A DNA stretch of 64,000 bases from Halarchaeum rubridurum (lineage in GTDB: Archaea > Halobacteriota > Halobacteria > Halobacteriales > Halobacteriaceae), in contig NZ_BMOO01000006.1 of assembly GCF_014647115.1 (NCBI RefSeq), forward strand, positions 1 to 64,000, written 5' to 3'. The position numbers and the translations under genes were made by a program. The notes below the pieces were generated by a model, which saw only the letters and a program-made list of their open reading frames with translations, did not search any database and was not told the DNA's origin. Positions 9,114 through 17,423 of the stretch are shown here, one piece after another (within the stretch, counting starts at the first letter, position 1; each line of letters starts with the position of its first letter).

Positions 9114-10523
9114 CTACTCCGTGATCAGTCCAACGACGTCATTGACGGTCAACAGGTGAAGATCGTCCCGTTCCGATTCGGCTTCCTTGACTGCGGATGA
9201 GAATCCAGACCGACTGAATAGCGCATACGTGTACTCTGGGTCACCACCGCTGTCTGGATGCCAGTCTACTTTTGGGGCTTCAGATTCGAGTCGACTGAGA
9301 ACGTCATATCCAACCGCGTCCTGTTGGAATTTTGCCTCACCGACGAGGAGTGTCGCTCCATTCGTCGGCGCAACGATGTCGATCTCGCTTCCGCTCCCAT
9401 CCCACCAGTTCCCGGGCTCCTCTACGAAACGATACTCGTCACCGAATGCGTATAAGACAGCACGCTGGCATAACTGTTCGAACGTCCCACTGACGAAGTC
9501 TGGCAGTTCTGGGTCGATGAGGTCGATATAAGCGTCCTCACCATATACCTCGTACCGCGCTGTCCGCCCATAGACGAATCTGAACCAGAACCGGAATAAT
9601 GGATCTGTAATCGTATACCGGCCTTTCCGGCTTCGATCTGGGTCGACGGTGACCGGGTAGTCTCGTTCAATAATGCGCAAGTCATTCAGTCGGTTGAGAT
9701 AATAGCCGACACTACTATTACTGATTCCGGCACCCTGGGCGACTTCGTTCTTGACTCGGTTTCCTTCCGCAAGCGACTTTAATATCGCAAAATACCGGTC
9801 AACTTCGTCCAGTTCTCGGTGGAGCACGTTTTCAGGCTCCTCGTGGAGCCCTCCATCACGCCGTAACAGCGTTCTCGTGACGTTCTCCTCAAGTGTCTCG
9901 TGATCTTCGACGGCTCGCAAATACTCTGGCGTCCCGCCGAAGACACCGTAGGTCATCACCTGTTCAACGGGGGAATAATCAGCGAAAAACGACATCGCCG
10001 CCTCAAAGTGAAGTGGGCCAACTTCGATTTCCCCGTTCGGGTTCTTGGCGACGCGACCGTACAACGGCGCTGTTCCTTCAAGCGCATACTCATGCATCAT
10101 TCCGATAGCGGACCCGGTCAGCACGAAGGTCGTTGCAGTTTTCTCAGCGGTATGGTCCCAGACGCGCTGCAAGATCGATGGGAGTGCGTCCGTTTGCTCA
10201 ACAAGATACGGAAACTCGTCGACGATGATGACTGCATCCTGCTCGGCAAGAAATTCGAAGAGCGGTTCCCACTCTTCACGGATCCGCGTGATCCCTGGAT
10301 ACACCTCGGCAGCGTCGTTGATGAACGAGGAAATCTGCTGGTCTGCAGTCCCTCTAGTCGCCTGGTAGTAGACGGCGTCGTTGCGGTCTCGGATCGACTC
10401 GATTGCGAGCGTCGTTTTCCCCATTCGCCGTCGTCCCCAAACTACCGCCAGTGCTGCCGTATCGCTCTCGTAGAGTTTCTCGAGGCGTTTTAGTTCCCGT
10501 TTCCGGTTTACAAATCCAGTCAT
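9114..10523 (-). CDS. archaeal AAA ATPase with DUF234-type C-terminus
   Basis: 469 residues from the ATG at 10523 (MTGFVNRKRELKRL); an in-frame GTG lies three codons earlier. The N-terminal half is an archaeal STAND-like ATPase with Walker A GRRRMGKTT (about 31-39) and Walker B IIVDEFPYL (about 96-104). It is followed by a winged-helix region (NEVAQGAGISNSSVGYYLN) and a C-terminal DUF234 nuclease-like domain with DIVAPTNGATLLVGEAKF, which keeps a D...ExK arrangement. Such proteins are frequent on archaeal plasmids and near mobile DNA. The biological role is not established; a selfish or defence function is possible. Confidence 0.8.
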   Translation of the reverse strand: MTGFVNRKRELKRLEKLYESDTAALAVVWGRRRMGKTTLAIESIRDRNDAVYYQATRGTADQQISSFINDAAEVYPGITRIREEWEPLFEFLAEQDAVIIVDEFPYLVEQTDALPSILQRVWDHTAEKTATTFVLTGSAIGMMHEYALEGTAPLYGRVAKNPNGEIEVGPLHFEAAMSFFADYSPVEQVMTYGVFGGTPEYLRAVEDHETLEENVTRTLLRRDGGLHEEPENVLHRELDEVDRYFAILKSLAEGNRVKNEVAQGAGISNSSVGYYLNRLNDLRIIERDYPVTVDPDRSRKGRYTITDPLFRFWFRFVYGRTARYEVYGEDAYIDLIDPELPDFVSGTFEQLCQRAVLYAFGDEYRFVEEPGNWWDGSGSEIDIVAPTNGATLLVGEAKFQQDAVGYDVLSRLESEAPKVDWHPDSGGDPEYTYALFSRSGFSSAVKEAESERDDLHLLTVNDVVGLITE

Positions 10524-10648
10524 GGTGCTCACTTTGAGGGGAGCACGTAAAACTGTTCCTCTAAAAGAGTTTGAACTAACTTAGTTTAGACTAACGTATC
10601 TTCGGCACCCATAAACGAGTTCTTGATGCTGTAGTATTCCAATATCAG

Positions 10649-11023
10649 TTAGTTATCGGGGTCAAGCCCGCGTCCTTCCATAATTAACTCTCCGAGGCGC
10701 TCGGGATTCTCGATAGCCATTCGATAGAGCGCATCATGGATTTCGCGCGTCTCAACATTCTTGACGCCTCGTGTGACGAGAAACGGCTGCACCTCGGCCG
10801 TATCAATCTGCTGGAATTTTTCGAGAATATCCTCGCGCGGGTACGTTGAATACTGACGAACGTCTTCCGTTCCAAATGGTGGCTCTTCCTTCGGATCCAC
10901 CACTTCCTCGCTAGTGGTGTCCTCTACTGACGGTTCTGTCTGCTCCACGTCTTCGACTGACTCCTGGTCGGCCGGATCGTCGTCTGCATCTTCTGCGCTT
11001 TCCCCAAGGTCAAATCCACTCAT
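10649..11023 (-). CDS. ParA-partner protein, unknown
   Basis: 124 residues, very acidic in the first half (DLGESAEDADDDPADQ). The C-terminal part, PFLVTRGVKNVETREIHDALY, looks like a compact folded module. Its ATG overlaps the stop of the ParA gene by 4 bp, the usual arrangement for the second gene of a partition pair. By position it may be the adaptor or centromere-binding partner of ParA, but no ParB-type helix-turn-helix is recognisable, so that is inference. No homology is claimed. Confidence 0.6.
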   Translation of the reverse strand: MSGFDLGESAEDADDDPADQESVEDVEQTEPSVEDTTSEEVVDPKEEPPFGTEDVRQYSTYPREDILEKFQQIDTAEVQPFLVTRGVKNVETREIHDALYRMAIENPERLGELIMEGRGLDPDN

Positions 11024-11973
11024 GCCTGAATCCCTCCATTCTCGACGATATCAGCAAGCGTTTCGAAATGTGCTAACTGCGCGTTCTCTGGGTTGTACGC
11101 TGTCAGCGGCTGGCGTTCCTCGTAGGCGTCCCCGAACTCGCCGGAATGCCGAATCCCTGGCTTGAGATGGAGATCACCGTTATCGATCTGTTCCCACTGG
11201 TCGGGCGTAATTCGTGCGAACGGCGGGATGTGTTCGTCCAGAACTGTCTCAACGTCGACGCCGTCATGAAGTTCGGGCTGGCTGCCCGTCCAGTCGGCAC
11301 GGCGGCCAGCTTCAAGGTAGGCAGCAAAGGTAGGGTCAGTGTTCATCGCCTCAAGCAGGTTGCGATCCTTCGTCCGCTGGTCGATTCGCTGTGAGAGATT
11401 GTTCGGTATAGTCGCTAGAATCTCGAAATCGAAGGCTTGCCGAATATCCATCACGAGCTTCTTTGAGGTTTCTCGCAGGCCGTTCAACGCTTCTGGAGCC
11501 GGCATAAGCGGGAGAATCGCATTTGGTGCGCCGACGACAGCGTTGTTTACGAGCTTGTTTCGCGAACCCGGGACGTCAAAGAGGATATAATCGTAGTCAT
11601 TTCCAAGCAATGGGTCGACGAGCTCGTTTTTGAGTTTCATATCGCTCGCGAACACGTCGTCGCGGGCGAGATCGTCATTGACGCGTTCAAGGTTAAGTGC
11701 GGGAACGAAGTCGAAGCCGTAACCAGGATGCTTGATTATTTGTTGAGGGTCGGTTTCATTGAGGAGGACGTCTCCGAGGTCGGCTTTATCTTCGTCTTCG
11801 CGCGTATAGTAGCCAAGTCCGGTGGAGAGGTGGCCTGCTGGGTCAAGGTCTGCGACGAGGACGTTGTGACCTCGGTTGCCGAGAACGCCGCCAAGCGTGT
11901 TCGCACAGATTGATTTGCCGAATCCACCTTTGAGCATCGCAAATGATACGGCGCGTGGTGTTGGCCCGTTCAT
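11020..11973 (-). CDS. parA: ParA-family partition ATPase
   Basis: 317 residues. Deviant Walker A KGGFGKSICA near the N-terminus (about 15-24), ADLDPAGHLSTGLGYY (about 42-57), and Walker B YILFDVPGS (about 132-140) identify a ParA/MinD-superfamily ATPase for segregation of low-copy replicons. It is upstream of, and overlaps, the small acidic gene ending at 10649. Repeats of ataatttctataa lie just before its start (11978-11990 and 12032-12044) and could be operator or centromere sites. The nearby Orc1/Cdc6 origin supports a plasmid maintenance role. Confidence 0.9.
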   Translation of the reverse strand: MNGPTPRAVSFAMLKGGFGKSICANTLGGVLGNRGHNVLVADLDPAGHLSTGLGYYTREDEDKADLGDVLLNETDPQQIIKHPGYGFDFVPALNLERVNDDLARDDVFASDMKLKNELVDPLLGNDYDYILFDVPGSRNKLVNNAVVGAPNAILPLMPAPEALNGLRETSKKLVMDIRQAFDFEILATIPNNLSQRIDQRTKDRNLLEAMNTDPTFAAYLEAGRRADWTGSQPELHDGVDVETVLDEHIPPFARITPDQWEQIDNGDLHLKPGIRHSGEFGDAYEERQPLTAYNPENAQLAHFETLADIVENGGIQA

Positions 11974-11977
11974 TGTG

Positions 11978-12044
11978 ATAATTTCTATAATTCACACCAT
12001 CTTAAAACCTTGCGCGACCTTGAGAGATTGTATAATTTCTATAA
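11978..12044. promoter_or_regulatory. 13-bp repeats upstream of parA
   Basis: The sequence ataatttctataa occurs exactly at 11978-11990 and 12032-12044, 54 bp apart. A diverged inverted version (attataggaatttct) lies near 12156-12170. The repeats start 5 bp from the ParA start codon and sit in an AT-rich island. Their position suggests operator and/or parS-like centromere sites for the ParA pair. The repeat is observed; the role is inferred. Confidence 0.5.
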
Positions 12045-12768
12045 AGTATAAGATGTAGAGGAGAGACGTGGATGTTGAATCCAGTATATGCATTTCGGGA
12101 ATTTTGTAAACCATGCAGATTTTAGAATTTTTGTAGTTTCCAAGATTTTCAAAAATTATAGGAATTTCTAAGATGCTACGATGACTAGAGCGGAAGATGG
12201 TGGCTCACAGAAGACCGATATATCGGACAAGGGTTGCCTGATACGAGGGAGTGAGGTACCACGGGTGGGGTGGGCCGTGGCTTCGCCGTAGTCTCTGGCA
12301 CGAGGGCGCGACACAGGCCCGGCGCACCGCGTCGTATCCCGGAGTGGGGTGCGCGGGTTTTGCGAGGCTGATAACGTGGGTTCCATCTCACAGTAGGGCG
12401 TCCAGATAGTTGAAAACAGGGACGCAGCCGAGCCCACGCGCTTCACCCCCGCCCCACCGTGGGCGGGGAACTCCCGCTGTCTCTCCTTTAGATTCGGGAT
12501 TCCCCACTACGAGCAATACCGAGCCAGACGCTCTTGCGCGGGGTTCCAATGGGAGATTCCTCCAAGACACTCACGGACTGGGCTACCTGATCATCCTGCA
12601 TCGGAGCGAGCTTAATGTACCCTCCACGCTGTTCAACTTGCTGTCGGTTACGGATGTGTGTCTTCATGGTCGGGTGAAGGCAATCAAGATCGCCTCTGCC
12701 CATCCTGGGCGTGAAAAAACCGGCATATAAGGATCGATCACTCACAATTCTTCTCTCGGACGGGAACA

Positions 12769-12795
12769 CCCACACCCCGTGTGCGAGATGAAATC
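12769..12795 (-). repeat. ORB-like repeat, inverted copy
   Basis: Reverse complement reads gatttcatctcgcacacgg followed by ggtgtgggt. It shares the core cgcacacggggtgtg with the copies at 13095, 13471 and 15041-15300, and faces them across the AT-rich segment, as expected for paired origin recognition boxes. Confidence 0.7.
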
Positions 12796-12894
12796 TCTAT
12801 GAGGACTGCAGGCTGATTTCAGTAAGAGCGACTGATTTGGACGCATAGTCCAGAAAATAGGAGGTAGAAGCCCTCATCCAATTGTTTAGTCTTA

Positions 12895-13010
12895 TCCTGT
12901 AGTAAGAGGAAGATTTATTACTTTATCGACTCAACCAGACCCGTAATGCAATTACAAAACAAGCAAGATAATTTATTATTAGATATTAATACATTTTATG
13001 CTGACTATCT
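12895..13010. other. AT-rich candidate DNA unwinding element
   Basis: A strongly AT-rich stretch, including gataatttattattagata and aatacattttatg, in an otherwise GC-rich replicon. It is flanked by oppositely oriented ORB-like repeats at 12769 and 13095. Position and composition suggest the site of initial melting; this is inference from organisation. Confidence 0.55.
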
Positions 13011-13094
13011 GTAGAGGCTCTACAATGCAAATATTGGACCTCTAACCCCCTAAATCACTATTTCTCCTCTTCAGATTAGTCTGCACCACTTCCG

Positions 13095-13117
13095 GTTTCA
13101 TTTCGCACACGGGGTGT
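13095..13117 (+). repeat. ORB-like repeat
   Basis: Reads ggtttcatttcgcacacgg then ggtgtg. Same core as the other origin 1 repeats. It is direct in orientation relative to orc1/cdc6 and lies 18 bp before the 10-bp target duplication of the MITE at 13135. Confidence 0.7.
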
Positions 13118-13134
13118 GGGGGTAGTCGCTAAAC

Positions 13135-13357
13135 CATTCGTCTTTAGCTAAGACTAGTAGTAATATTTTAACTCTGTATTATTCCCTGTAGTATTAGAAG
13201 AGCGAAACCAGGGACTGAGACGCTCTTGCTACTGAGAATAGGCAGTCCACGGCGTCTGAAAACCGTGTTTTTGCCCCGTATCGAACGTGTTGCGACGTAA
13301 TTCGCCTGTGAAACGCAGCTGTTCGGTATTACTGTGAGTATTAGCTAAAGACGAATG
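13135..13357. mobile_element. 223-bp ISH8-type MITE with perfect 10-bp TSD
   Basis: The ends are cattcgtctttagctaag (left) and, as reverse complement of the right end, cattcgtctttagctaat. They are flanked by gtcgctaaac on both sides (13125-13134 and 13358-13367), an exact 10-bp duplication. The same terminal repeat bounds the full-length IS at 30707-32377, which could have supplied transposase in trans. No ORF. It lies between two ORB-like repeats and so has lengthened origin 1. Confidence 0.88.
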
Positions 13358-13470
13358 GTCGCTAAACTTACTGCAAGTACGTCCCGCTCCTGATCTCATT
13401 TTGCAGACGGGCTACCGATTCTCTTTTGGGTAAATCAGTTCCTCACCCTTGTTTCCCCCGACCTGTTCGA

Positions 13471-13500
13471 GATTTCATTTCGCACACGGGGTGTGTCCCC
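13471..13500 (+). repeat. ORB-like repeat upstream of orc1/cdc6
   Basis: Reads gatttcatttcgcacacgg then ggtgtgtcccc, including the trailing tcccc seen in the tandem array at 15143-15300. It lies about 140 bp before the initiator start codon. Confidence 0.7.
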
Positions 13501-13640
13501 CTCAAAATTGATTTTGCCCGCGGTCATCAACATCATCTCCACAGGGTGCTATAGAAGGCCTGAAACGCTTGTAAATAGATGATTTAATCTGGCACACGGT
13601 CACCCATATCTATTTACGCGAGGCTGCTCACACCAGTACT

Positions 13641-15005
13641 ATGACAGACCGAGACGGGGTATCGGAGGACGACGGACAGTCCTCACTCTCGCAGTCTATC
13701 AAGGGGCGTCTCCAAGAGGGTGCGAAGAACTCCGTCTTCCGTGAGAAGGCACTCCTTGATCCCGACACCGTAATCGATGAGGACCGAATTGTCGGTCGCG
13801 ACCAGCAGCTTGATGACGTCATCACGTACCTCCGCCCGACTCTCCAAGGGAACCGCCCGCCAAATATGCTACTCTATGGGCCCTCTGGCACGGGGAAATC
13901 GCTCATCATCAACGCGGTCTGCGAGCAAGTTGCTGAACTCGCTGAATCGCAGGGCAGTCGATTCGGTGTTATCAACATTAACTGCCAGACGATCAAATCG
14001 CACGACCGCGCCGTCTACCGGCTTGTCGAACGTGCTGCAACTCAAGCTGAGGTTGATCCAGGTGTGCCGCAGAGTGGGGTCTCGACTGACCAGAAGCTCG
14101 GCCGCTTCTACGATATTCTGAGCGAGCACTTCGACTCGGTCATTATTATCCTCGACGAAATCGATCTTCTCATTGGTCGACAGCGTGACCCAAACGAGGA
14201 GCCTGCATACTCGAAACTTCTCTATCAGCTTTCTCGTGCGTCGCAGCTTGGGCGCATCGATGGGGATGTCTCCGTCGCCGCGCTCACAAACGACCCGCGG
14301 TTCATGGAGGAACTCGACGGGCGTGCTGAGAGCTCATTCAACCCACAAGACGTTGTCTTCTCAGACTACGATGCGAACCAGCTTCAAGTGATCCTTGCAC
14401 GGCGGAAGGATGCCTATCATGATGAGGTTCTTGAGGATGGGATTATCCCGTTGAGTTCTGCGTTCGCCGCTCAGGATCATGGTGATGCTCGGAAAGCGAT
14501 TGATCTCTTTCGGAAAGCGGGAGAGATTGCGGACCGCCGTGGTGACAATGAGGTTGCTGAGGAACATGTTCGTGACGCCCAGACGGAAGCTGAGCGGGAT
14601 CGAACGCTGGCGCAGATGAAGGGTCTGTCCTCGCAGAAGAAAATCTCTCTTTATGCGACGGCAGTTGTCCCGATCTACTCAAGACGCAATCTCACGGCAG
14701 TTCCAACTACTATCGCGTACCGTGTGTACCAGTATCTCACTGAGATGCTTGGCGTTGACGAGAAATCCCGGGACTCCTATCTCCGGTATATGAGTGAGGC
14801 GGAGACATACAATTTTGTCACGACAGAAAAACGAGGGAGAGGCTACGGAAATGGTGTTCATAAGGAGTACACTTTGGTTGATGACCCTGAGGTTGTCGCA
14901 GAGACGCTTCAGGCTGACGTTCGTCTTAAGGAGGCTATGGAGGACGAGGACCTCATCCAATCTGTGGTTAACGCACAAGTCACTGAGTTCTTTGAGGGGA
15001 AGTAG
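13641..15005 (+). CDS. orc1/cdc6: Orc1/Cdc6-family replication initiator (origin 1)
   Basis: 454 residues. AAA+ Walker A LYGPSGTGKSLII (about 75-87), Walker B IIILDEIDLLIG (about 172-183), sensor-type segment ALTNDPRFMEEL, and a C-terminal winged helix. Family members bind ORB repeats and load the replicative helicase. A TATA-like atctatttac lies about 27-35 bp before the ATG, suggesting a leaderless transcript. ORB-like repeats lie on both sides (12769-13500 and 15041-15300), which assigns this initiator to origin 1. Confidence 0.93.
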   Translation: MTDRDGVSEDDGQSSLSQSIKGRLQEGAKNSVFREKALLDPDTVIDEDRIVGRDQQLDDVITYLRPTLQGNRPPNMLLYGPSGTGKSLIINAVCEQVAELAESQGSRFGVININCQTIKSHDRAVYRLVERAATQAEVDPGVPQSGVSTDQKLGRFYDILSEHFDSVIIILDEIDLLIGRQRDPNEEPAYSKLLYQLSRASQLGRIDGDVSVAALTNDPRFMEELDGRAESSFNPQDVVFSDYDANQLQVILARRKDAYHDEVLEDGIIPLSSAFAAQDHGDARKAIDLFRKAGEIADRRGDNEVAEEHVRDAQTEAERDRTLAQMKGLSSQKKISLYATAVVPIYSRRNLTAVPTTIAYRVYQYLTEMLGVDEKSRDSYLRYMSEAETYNFVTTEKRGRGYGNGVHKEYTLVDDPEVVAETLQADVRLKEAMEDEDLIQSVVNAQVTEFFEGK

Positions 15006-15040
15006 CTATAGGAGGGTTCTATAGCTAGATATCGAGGGTC

Positions 15041-15063
15041 TACATTTCGCACACGGGGTGTCT
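15041..15063 (+). repeat. ORB-like repeat downstream of orc1/cdc6
   Basis: tacatttcgcacacggggtg then tct. It lies 36 bp after the initiator stop and about 100 bp before the tandem array of the same core. Confidence 0.65.
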
Positions 15064-15142
15064 GACGAATCTTGTTTGTCAGCTACACCGAATTGGCGTG
15101 GTGAGGGATCGTCTTATTCCTGATTGTGTCTCTCTCACACTA

Positions 15143-15300
15143 TTTCATCTCGCACACGGGGTGTGTCCCCCCATCTCCACTTTCAGATTTCATCTCGCAC
15201 ACGGGGTGTGTCCCCCCATCTCCACTTTCAGATTTCATCTCGCACACGGGGTGTGTCCCCCCATCTCCACTTTCAGATTTCATCTCGCACATGGGGTGTC
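15143..15300 (+). repeat. 45-bp tandem ORB-like array
   Basis: Four copies of a unit beginning tttcatctcgcacacgg, with cores starting at 15151, 15196, 15241 and 15286, an exact 45-bp period. Units include ggtgtgtcccccc and a spacer atctccactttcag. The last copy has one substitution (cacatgggg) and is cut short. Direct tandem ORB-like repeats behind an initiator gene are typical of plasmid iterons, which both start and limit replication. The role is inferred from position and core identity with the upstream repeats. Confidence 0.8.
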
Positions 15301-15306
15301 CCCCGA

Positions 15307-15639
15307 CTAGCCTGTCTCTTCATCGTCGCCGCTGACCGGACCTTTATACCGAGAGCGAACTTTCTCGCCATCACGCCACTGCCAGTAGTAGTAGCGGTTA
15401 CCGTTGATTTCTTTGGTGGTAAGCGTCGCTCGCGTCGGAACGTCGTCCGGCAGCTCTTTGGGACGATCCTCTACTTCGTCCTGGTTTTCCTCTGTAAGTC
15501 GAGTCTCTCGCTCACGGTACTGGGTGAGCGCGTCGGCATAGCGCTCAACCGCTCGGAGTTCCTCCGCTGAACAGCACTCTATCGATTCGACAAGGTCGCG
15601 TGAGAGCTTCTGTGGTGGTTTCGGTGGTGAATCGGACAT
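15307..15639 (-). CDS. conserved haloarchaeal protein (DUF6788-like)
   Basis: 110 residues. An N-terminal helical half (SRDLVESIECCSAEELRAVE) is followed by an arginine/glutamate-rich linker and a short beta-like motif NGNRYYYWQWRDGEK then VRSRYKGP, which resembles DUF6788 proteins of plasmids and proviruses. It ends 6 bp after the 45-bp repeat array. The start is 13 bp from a 42-bp dyad (15652-15692) whose proximal arm provides a ttaa at roughly the TATA distance, so the dyad may be its operator. Function is unknown. Confidence 0.65.
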   Translation of the reverse strand: MSDSPPKPPQKLSRDLVESIECCSAEELRAVERYADALTQYRERETRLTEENQDEVEDRPKELPDDVPTRATLTTKEINGNRYYYWQWRDGEKVRSRYKGPVSGDDEETG

Positions 15640-15651
15640 CGTGTAGTCGTC

Positions 15652-15692
15652 TTAACCAACAGACACGGGAATTGCTTAGATGTGTTGGTTAA
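15652..15692. repeat. 42-bp-class dyad, copy 1 (41 bp)
   Basis: Arms ttaaccaaca (15652-15661) and tgttggttaa (15683-15692) separated by 21 bp. It lies 13 bp upstream of the gene starting at 15639. One of six copies in the window; the other five have 22-bp spacers. Confidence 0.85.
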
Positions 15693-15834
15693 CACTCTCA
15701 GCCAACTCTTCAATTTCGAGTCGAACGGGCTCTCCGCCGAGACTAACTCAGGCTCCGATCTGTCCCTGTCAGCTACCGCATTCTGATACTCTCACCCCTA
15801 CTTATATGTGATCGATGGACGAACTCGATGCTGT

Positions 15835-16002
15835 ATGTCGGATCTTGTTGTCAAAGCTGCGGTGAAGGATGCACTGGCAGAGAAGAACGCTGCTGGCGAT
15901 TTCTACGAGGCGCTGGACGAGGAGGTCGAAGAACTGCTCGAGGAAGCAGGGGCACGCGCTGAGGCGAACAGCCGCAAGACGGTCCAGCCGCGCGACCTCT
16001 AA
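15835..16002 (+). CDS. histone-fold-like small protein (DUF1931-type)
   Basis: 55 residues from the ATG at 15835; the upstream in-frame ATG at 15808 is less likely because a TATA-like cttatatg at about 15801 gives a leaderless transcript at 15835. The sequence MSDLVVKAAVKDALAEKNAA...KTVQPRDL is typical of a short haloarchaeal family with a histone-like helix pattern, ending in the characteristic KTVQPRDL. Members are thought to be DNA-associated, but the function is not settled. The plasmid copy could alter chromatin or simply duplicate a chromosomal gene. Confidence 0.75.
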   Translation: MSDLVVKAAVKDALAEKNAAGDFYEALDEEVEELLEEAGARAEANSRKTVQPRDL

Positions 16003-16068
16003 ACTGGCTCTCAACGGCCTTTTCCCAACTCTCACCGCCTGACCGCTAGCTGGCCGTGCCCACCACTG

Positions 16069-16110
16069 TTAACCAACAATGACCTGCCCTCGCAGTCTCA
16101 TGTTGGTTAA
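16069..16110. repeat. 42-bp dyad, copy 2
   Basis: Arms ttaaccaaca (16069-16078) and tgttggttaa (16101-16110), 22-bp spacer. It lies between convergent genes and contains the stop codon of the minus-strand SWIM gene, so at this place it cannot be a promoter operator for either neighbour. Confidence 0.85.
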
Positions 16111-16922
16111 CTCTCCGACCTCGGAATTTCGGGAAGTCGGCCATCCGGCCGTGGGACTCGTCCGTGCTTAATCTCGTAGTCGACGCGACGGAGGTGCTTG
16201 CAACTGCCGTCAGGTTCTCGCTTCTGGTAGTCCGGACAGGTACACGTCTCGGCGATGATGTCGACGTCGTAGATGCTTCCCGAGGCTGAGCGAACCTCGT
16301 ACTGGCCGCCCTTCGCAAGGAGGGAGACGTCCATCTCCTCGTCGATCGCGCGCTGCGTTCGGGCTTCGAGGCCTCCCGTCTGCGCTTGGTCGCTCACGGC
16401 TTCGCGAGCTCGGACGTCGCCCGCACAGCCACCGTCAGTCGCGACGGCCTGTGTGTCTCGTTCGAGGCGCTCGTCGAGTCGGTCCTCAACGGGGTGGCCG
16501 AGTGGCCAGCAGTAGTGGACTTCGCGACGGCTCTGATACTCGTAGGCGCCGACGTCAACGGCGTCGCCCGACCAGACGCGCCAGGCGCCGAGCGCACCTA
16601 TCACGTCGCTGATTGCTCGTGGGACGTGTGCGACGTCGTCGGGGTAGAAGACGCGAAATCGCGTGCAGTCCTCTCGGACGGGCATTTCGTCCCACCAAGA
16701 GACCGTCGAGCGCCAGGTGTCCGCCATCGCCGCGTCCCTCCCGTACCCGACGGTCACGTCGACTGCCGGTGAGCGCGGGCCGGCGTCGCCTTCGAGGAGA
16801 CGAAGGACGGCATACCGCAGGTATTCGTGGAGCGAGTTATCGACGCCGTTCGCGACCGCCGGGTAGTTGTTCGCGACGTGCACCGCTTCGTTGAGCAGCG
16901 TTGCCAGATCATGTTCGGGCAT
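16107..16922 (-). CDS. SWIM zinc-finger protein
   Basis: 271 residues from the ATG at 16922 (MPEHDLATLLNEA); an earlier in-frame ATG at 16970 lies inside the gacaaac hairpin element and is rejected. Near the C-terminus ETCTCPDYQKREPDGSCKH gives the CxC...CxH metal site of a SWIM domain, used in DNA or protein binding. The N-terminal part contains tryptophan-rich STVSWWDEMP and YCWPLG, and is not recognised. Such SWIM proteins are common on haloarchaeal plasmids. The promoter region holds both repeated signatures (hairpin 16943-16972 and dyad 16974-17015). Confidence 0.75.
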   Translation of the reverse strand: MPEHDLATLLNEAVHVANNYPAVANGVDNSLHEYLRYAVLRLLEGDAGPRSPAVDVTVGYGRDAAMADTWRSTVSWWDEMPVREDCTRFRVFYPDDVAHVPRAISDVIGALGAWRVWSGDAVDVGAYEYQSRREVHYCWPLGHPVEDRLDERLERDTQAVATDGGCAGDVRAREAVSDQAQTGGLEARTQRAIDEEMDVSLLAKGGQYEVRSASGSIYDVDIIAETCTCPDYQKREPDGSCKHLRRVDYEIKHGRVPRPDGRLPEIPRSES

Positions 16923-16942
16923 CGCTTGGAACGGGGGTCTGT

Positions 16943-16972
16943 GCGCCCCGCCCCTCGCGGGCGCTGACAAAC
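16943..16972 (-). promoter_or_regulatory. gacaaac hairpin element, copy 1
   Basis: Plus-strand gcgccccgcccctcgcgggc then gctgacaaac, 21 bp upstream of the SWIM gene start. It directly abuts dyad copy 3. Member of a seven-copy set. Confidence 0.65.
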
Positions 16973-16973
16973 C

Positions 16974-17015
16974 TTAACCAACGCTCGCATCGGAATCACG
17001 CAGACTGTTGGTTAA
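16974..17015. repeat. 42-bp dyad, copy 3
   Basis: Arms ttaaccaacg (16974-16983, one mismatch) and tgttggttaa (17006-17015), 22-bp spacer, about 52 bp upstream of the SWIM gene start at 16922. Confidence 0.85.
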
Positions 17016-17113
17016 GAGTGGCTGGAAGCGTGGCCGCTCTCTGTACTCCGTCTTGCAGAACCGGGTCCCCAGTTCCGGTGAGTCGTGGGCGTCTGAAATA
17101 GAGTAGGCTGGAC

Positions 17114-17284
17114 TCAGAACGCGTTTTTAAGCTCTACAAGCGCGAGTATGATAGCAATAGCGCCGAATAGTAGGCCGATTGTGCCGAGGAGTTGATTTCG
17201 CGGAACAACGGTTGTTTGTGACACGACGAGCAGGGCCATCAATATCACGTGGAGGGCAAGCAGGCGGTCAGTCCGATCTGACAT
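17114..17284 (-). CDS. small membrane protein
   Basis: 56 residues from the internal ATG at 17284 (MSDRTDRLLAL), five codons inside the longest frame. Two hydrophobic segments (LLALHVILMALLVVSQ and LGTIGLLFGAIAIILALVEL) with a short NQ loop. It is downstream of the PadR-type regulator on the same strand and may be its target or partner. No function is known. Confidence 0.55.
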   Translation of the reverse strand: MSDRTDRLLALHVILMALLVVSQTTVVPRNQLLGTIGLLFGAIAIILALVELKNAF

Positions 17285-17423
17285 ACCACACCTATTCAAC
17301 AGTCCGACATAGCCGTTCGGTTGTACTCTCCTTCATACCGGCTGCTTCATCGACTCCGACTGAAGAGCCCATATTGTCAACGACCGATACTCCGACTGCT
17401 TCAGGACGGATAGTGAGAATGAC

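Larger units (their letters stand above)
12063..13640. other. replication origin region 1, non-coding
   Basis: About 1.6 kb without a convincing gene between the ParA locus and orc1/cdc6. It holds ORB-like repeats with core cgcacacggggtgt at 12769-12795 (inverted), 13095-13117 and 13471-13500, an AT-rich stretch at about 12895-13010 that could be the unwinding element, and a MITE at 13135-13357. The 12180-12760 part contains a G/C hairpin (ccccgcccac...) around 12450-12470 and short reading frames that look like shadows. Organisation matches known haloarchaeal origins, where repeats flank an AT-rich DUE next to the initiator gene. Confidence 0.7.

Noticed and set aside
12410-12775. Overlapping short frames on both strands near 12.4-12.8 kb
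   Set aside because: No consistent coding character; the area has a GC-rich hairpin and lies in the origin region.
15143-15300. Possible CRISPR array
   Set aside because: The spacers are identical and the period is exact, so this is a tandem iteron array; no cas genes nearby.
15098-15570. Repetitive plus-strand frames with HLAHGVCPPISTF repeats
   Set aside because: They are translations of the 45-bp origin array, not protein repeats; different frames give equally repetitive peptides.
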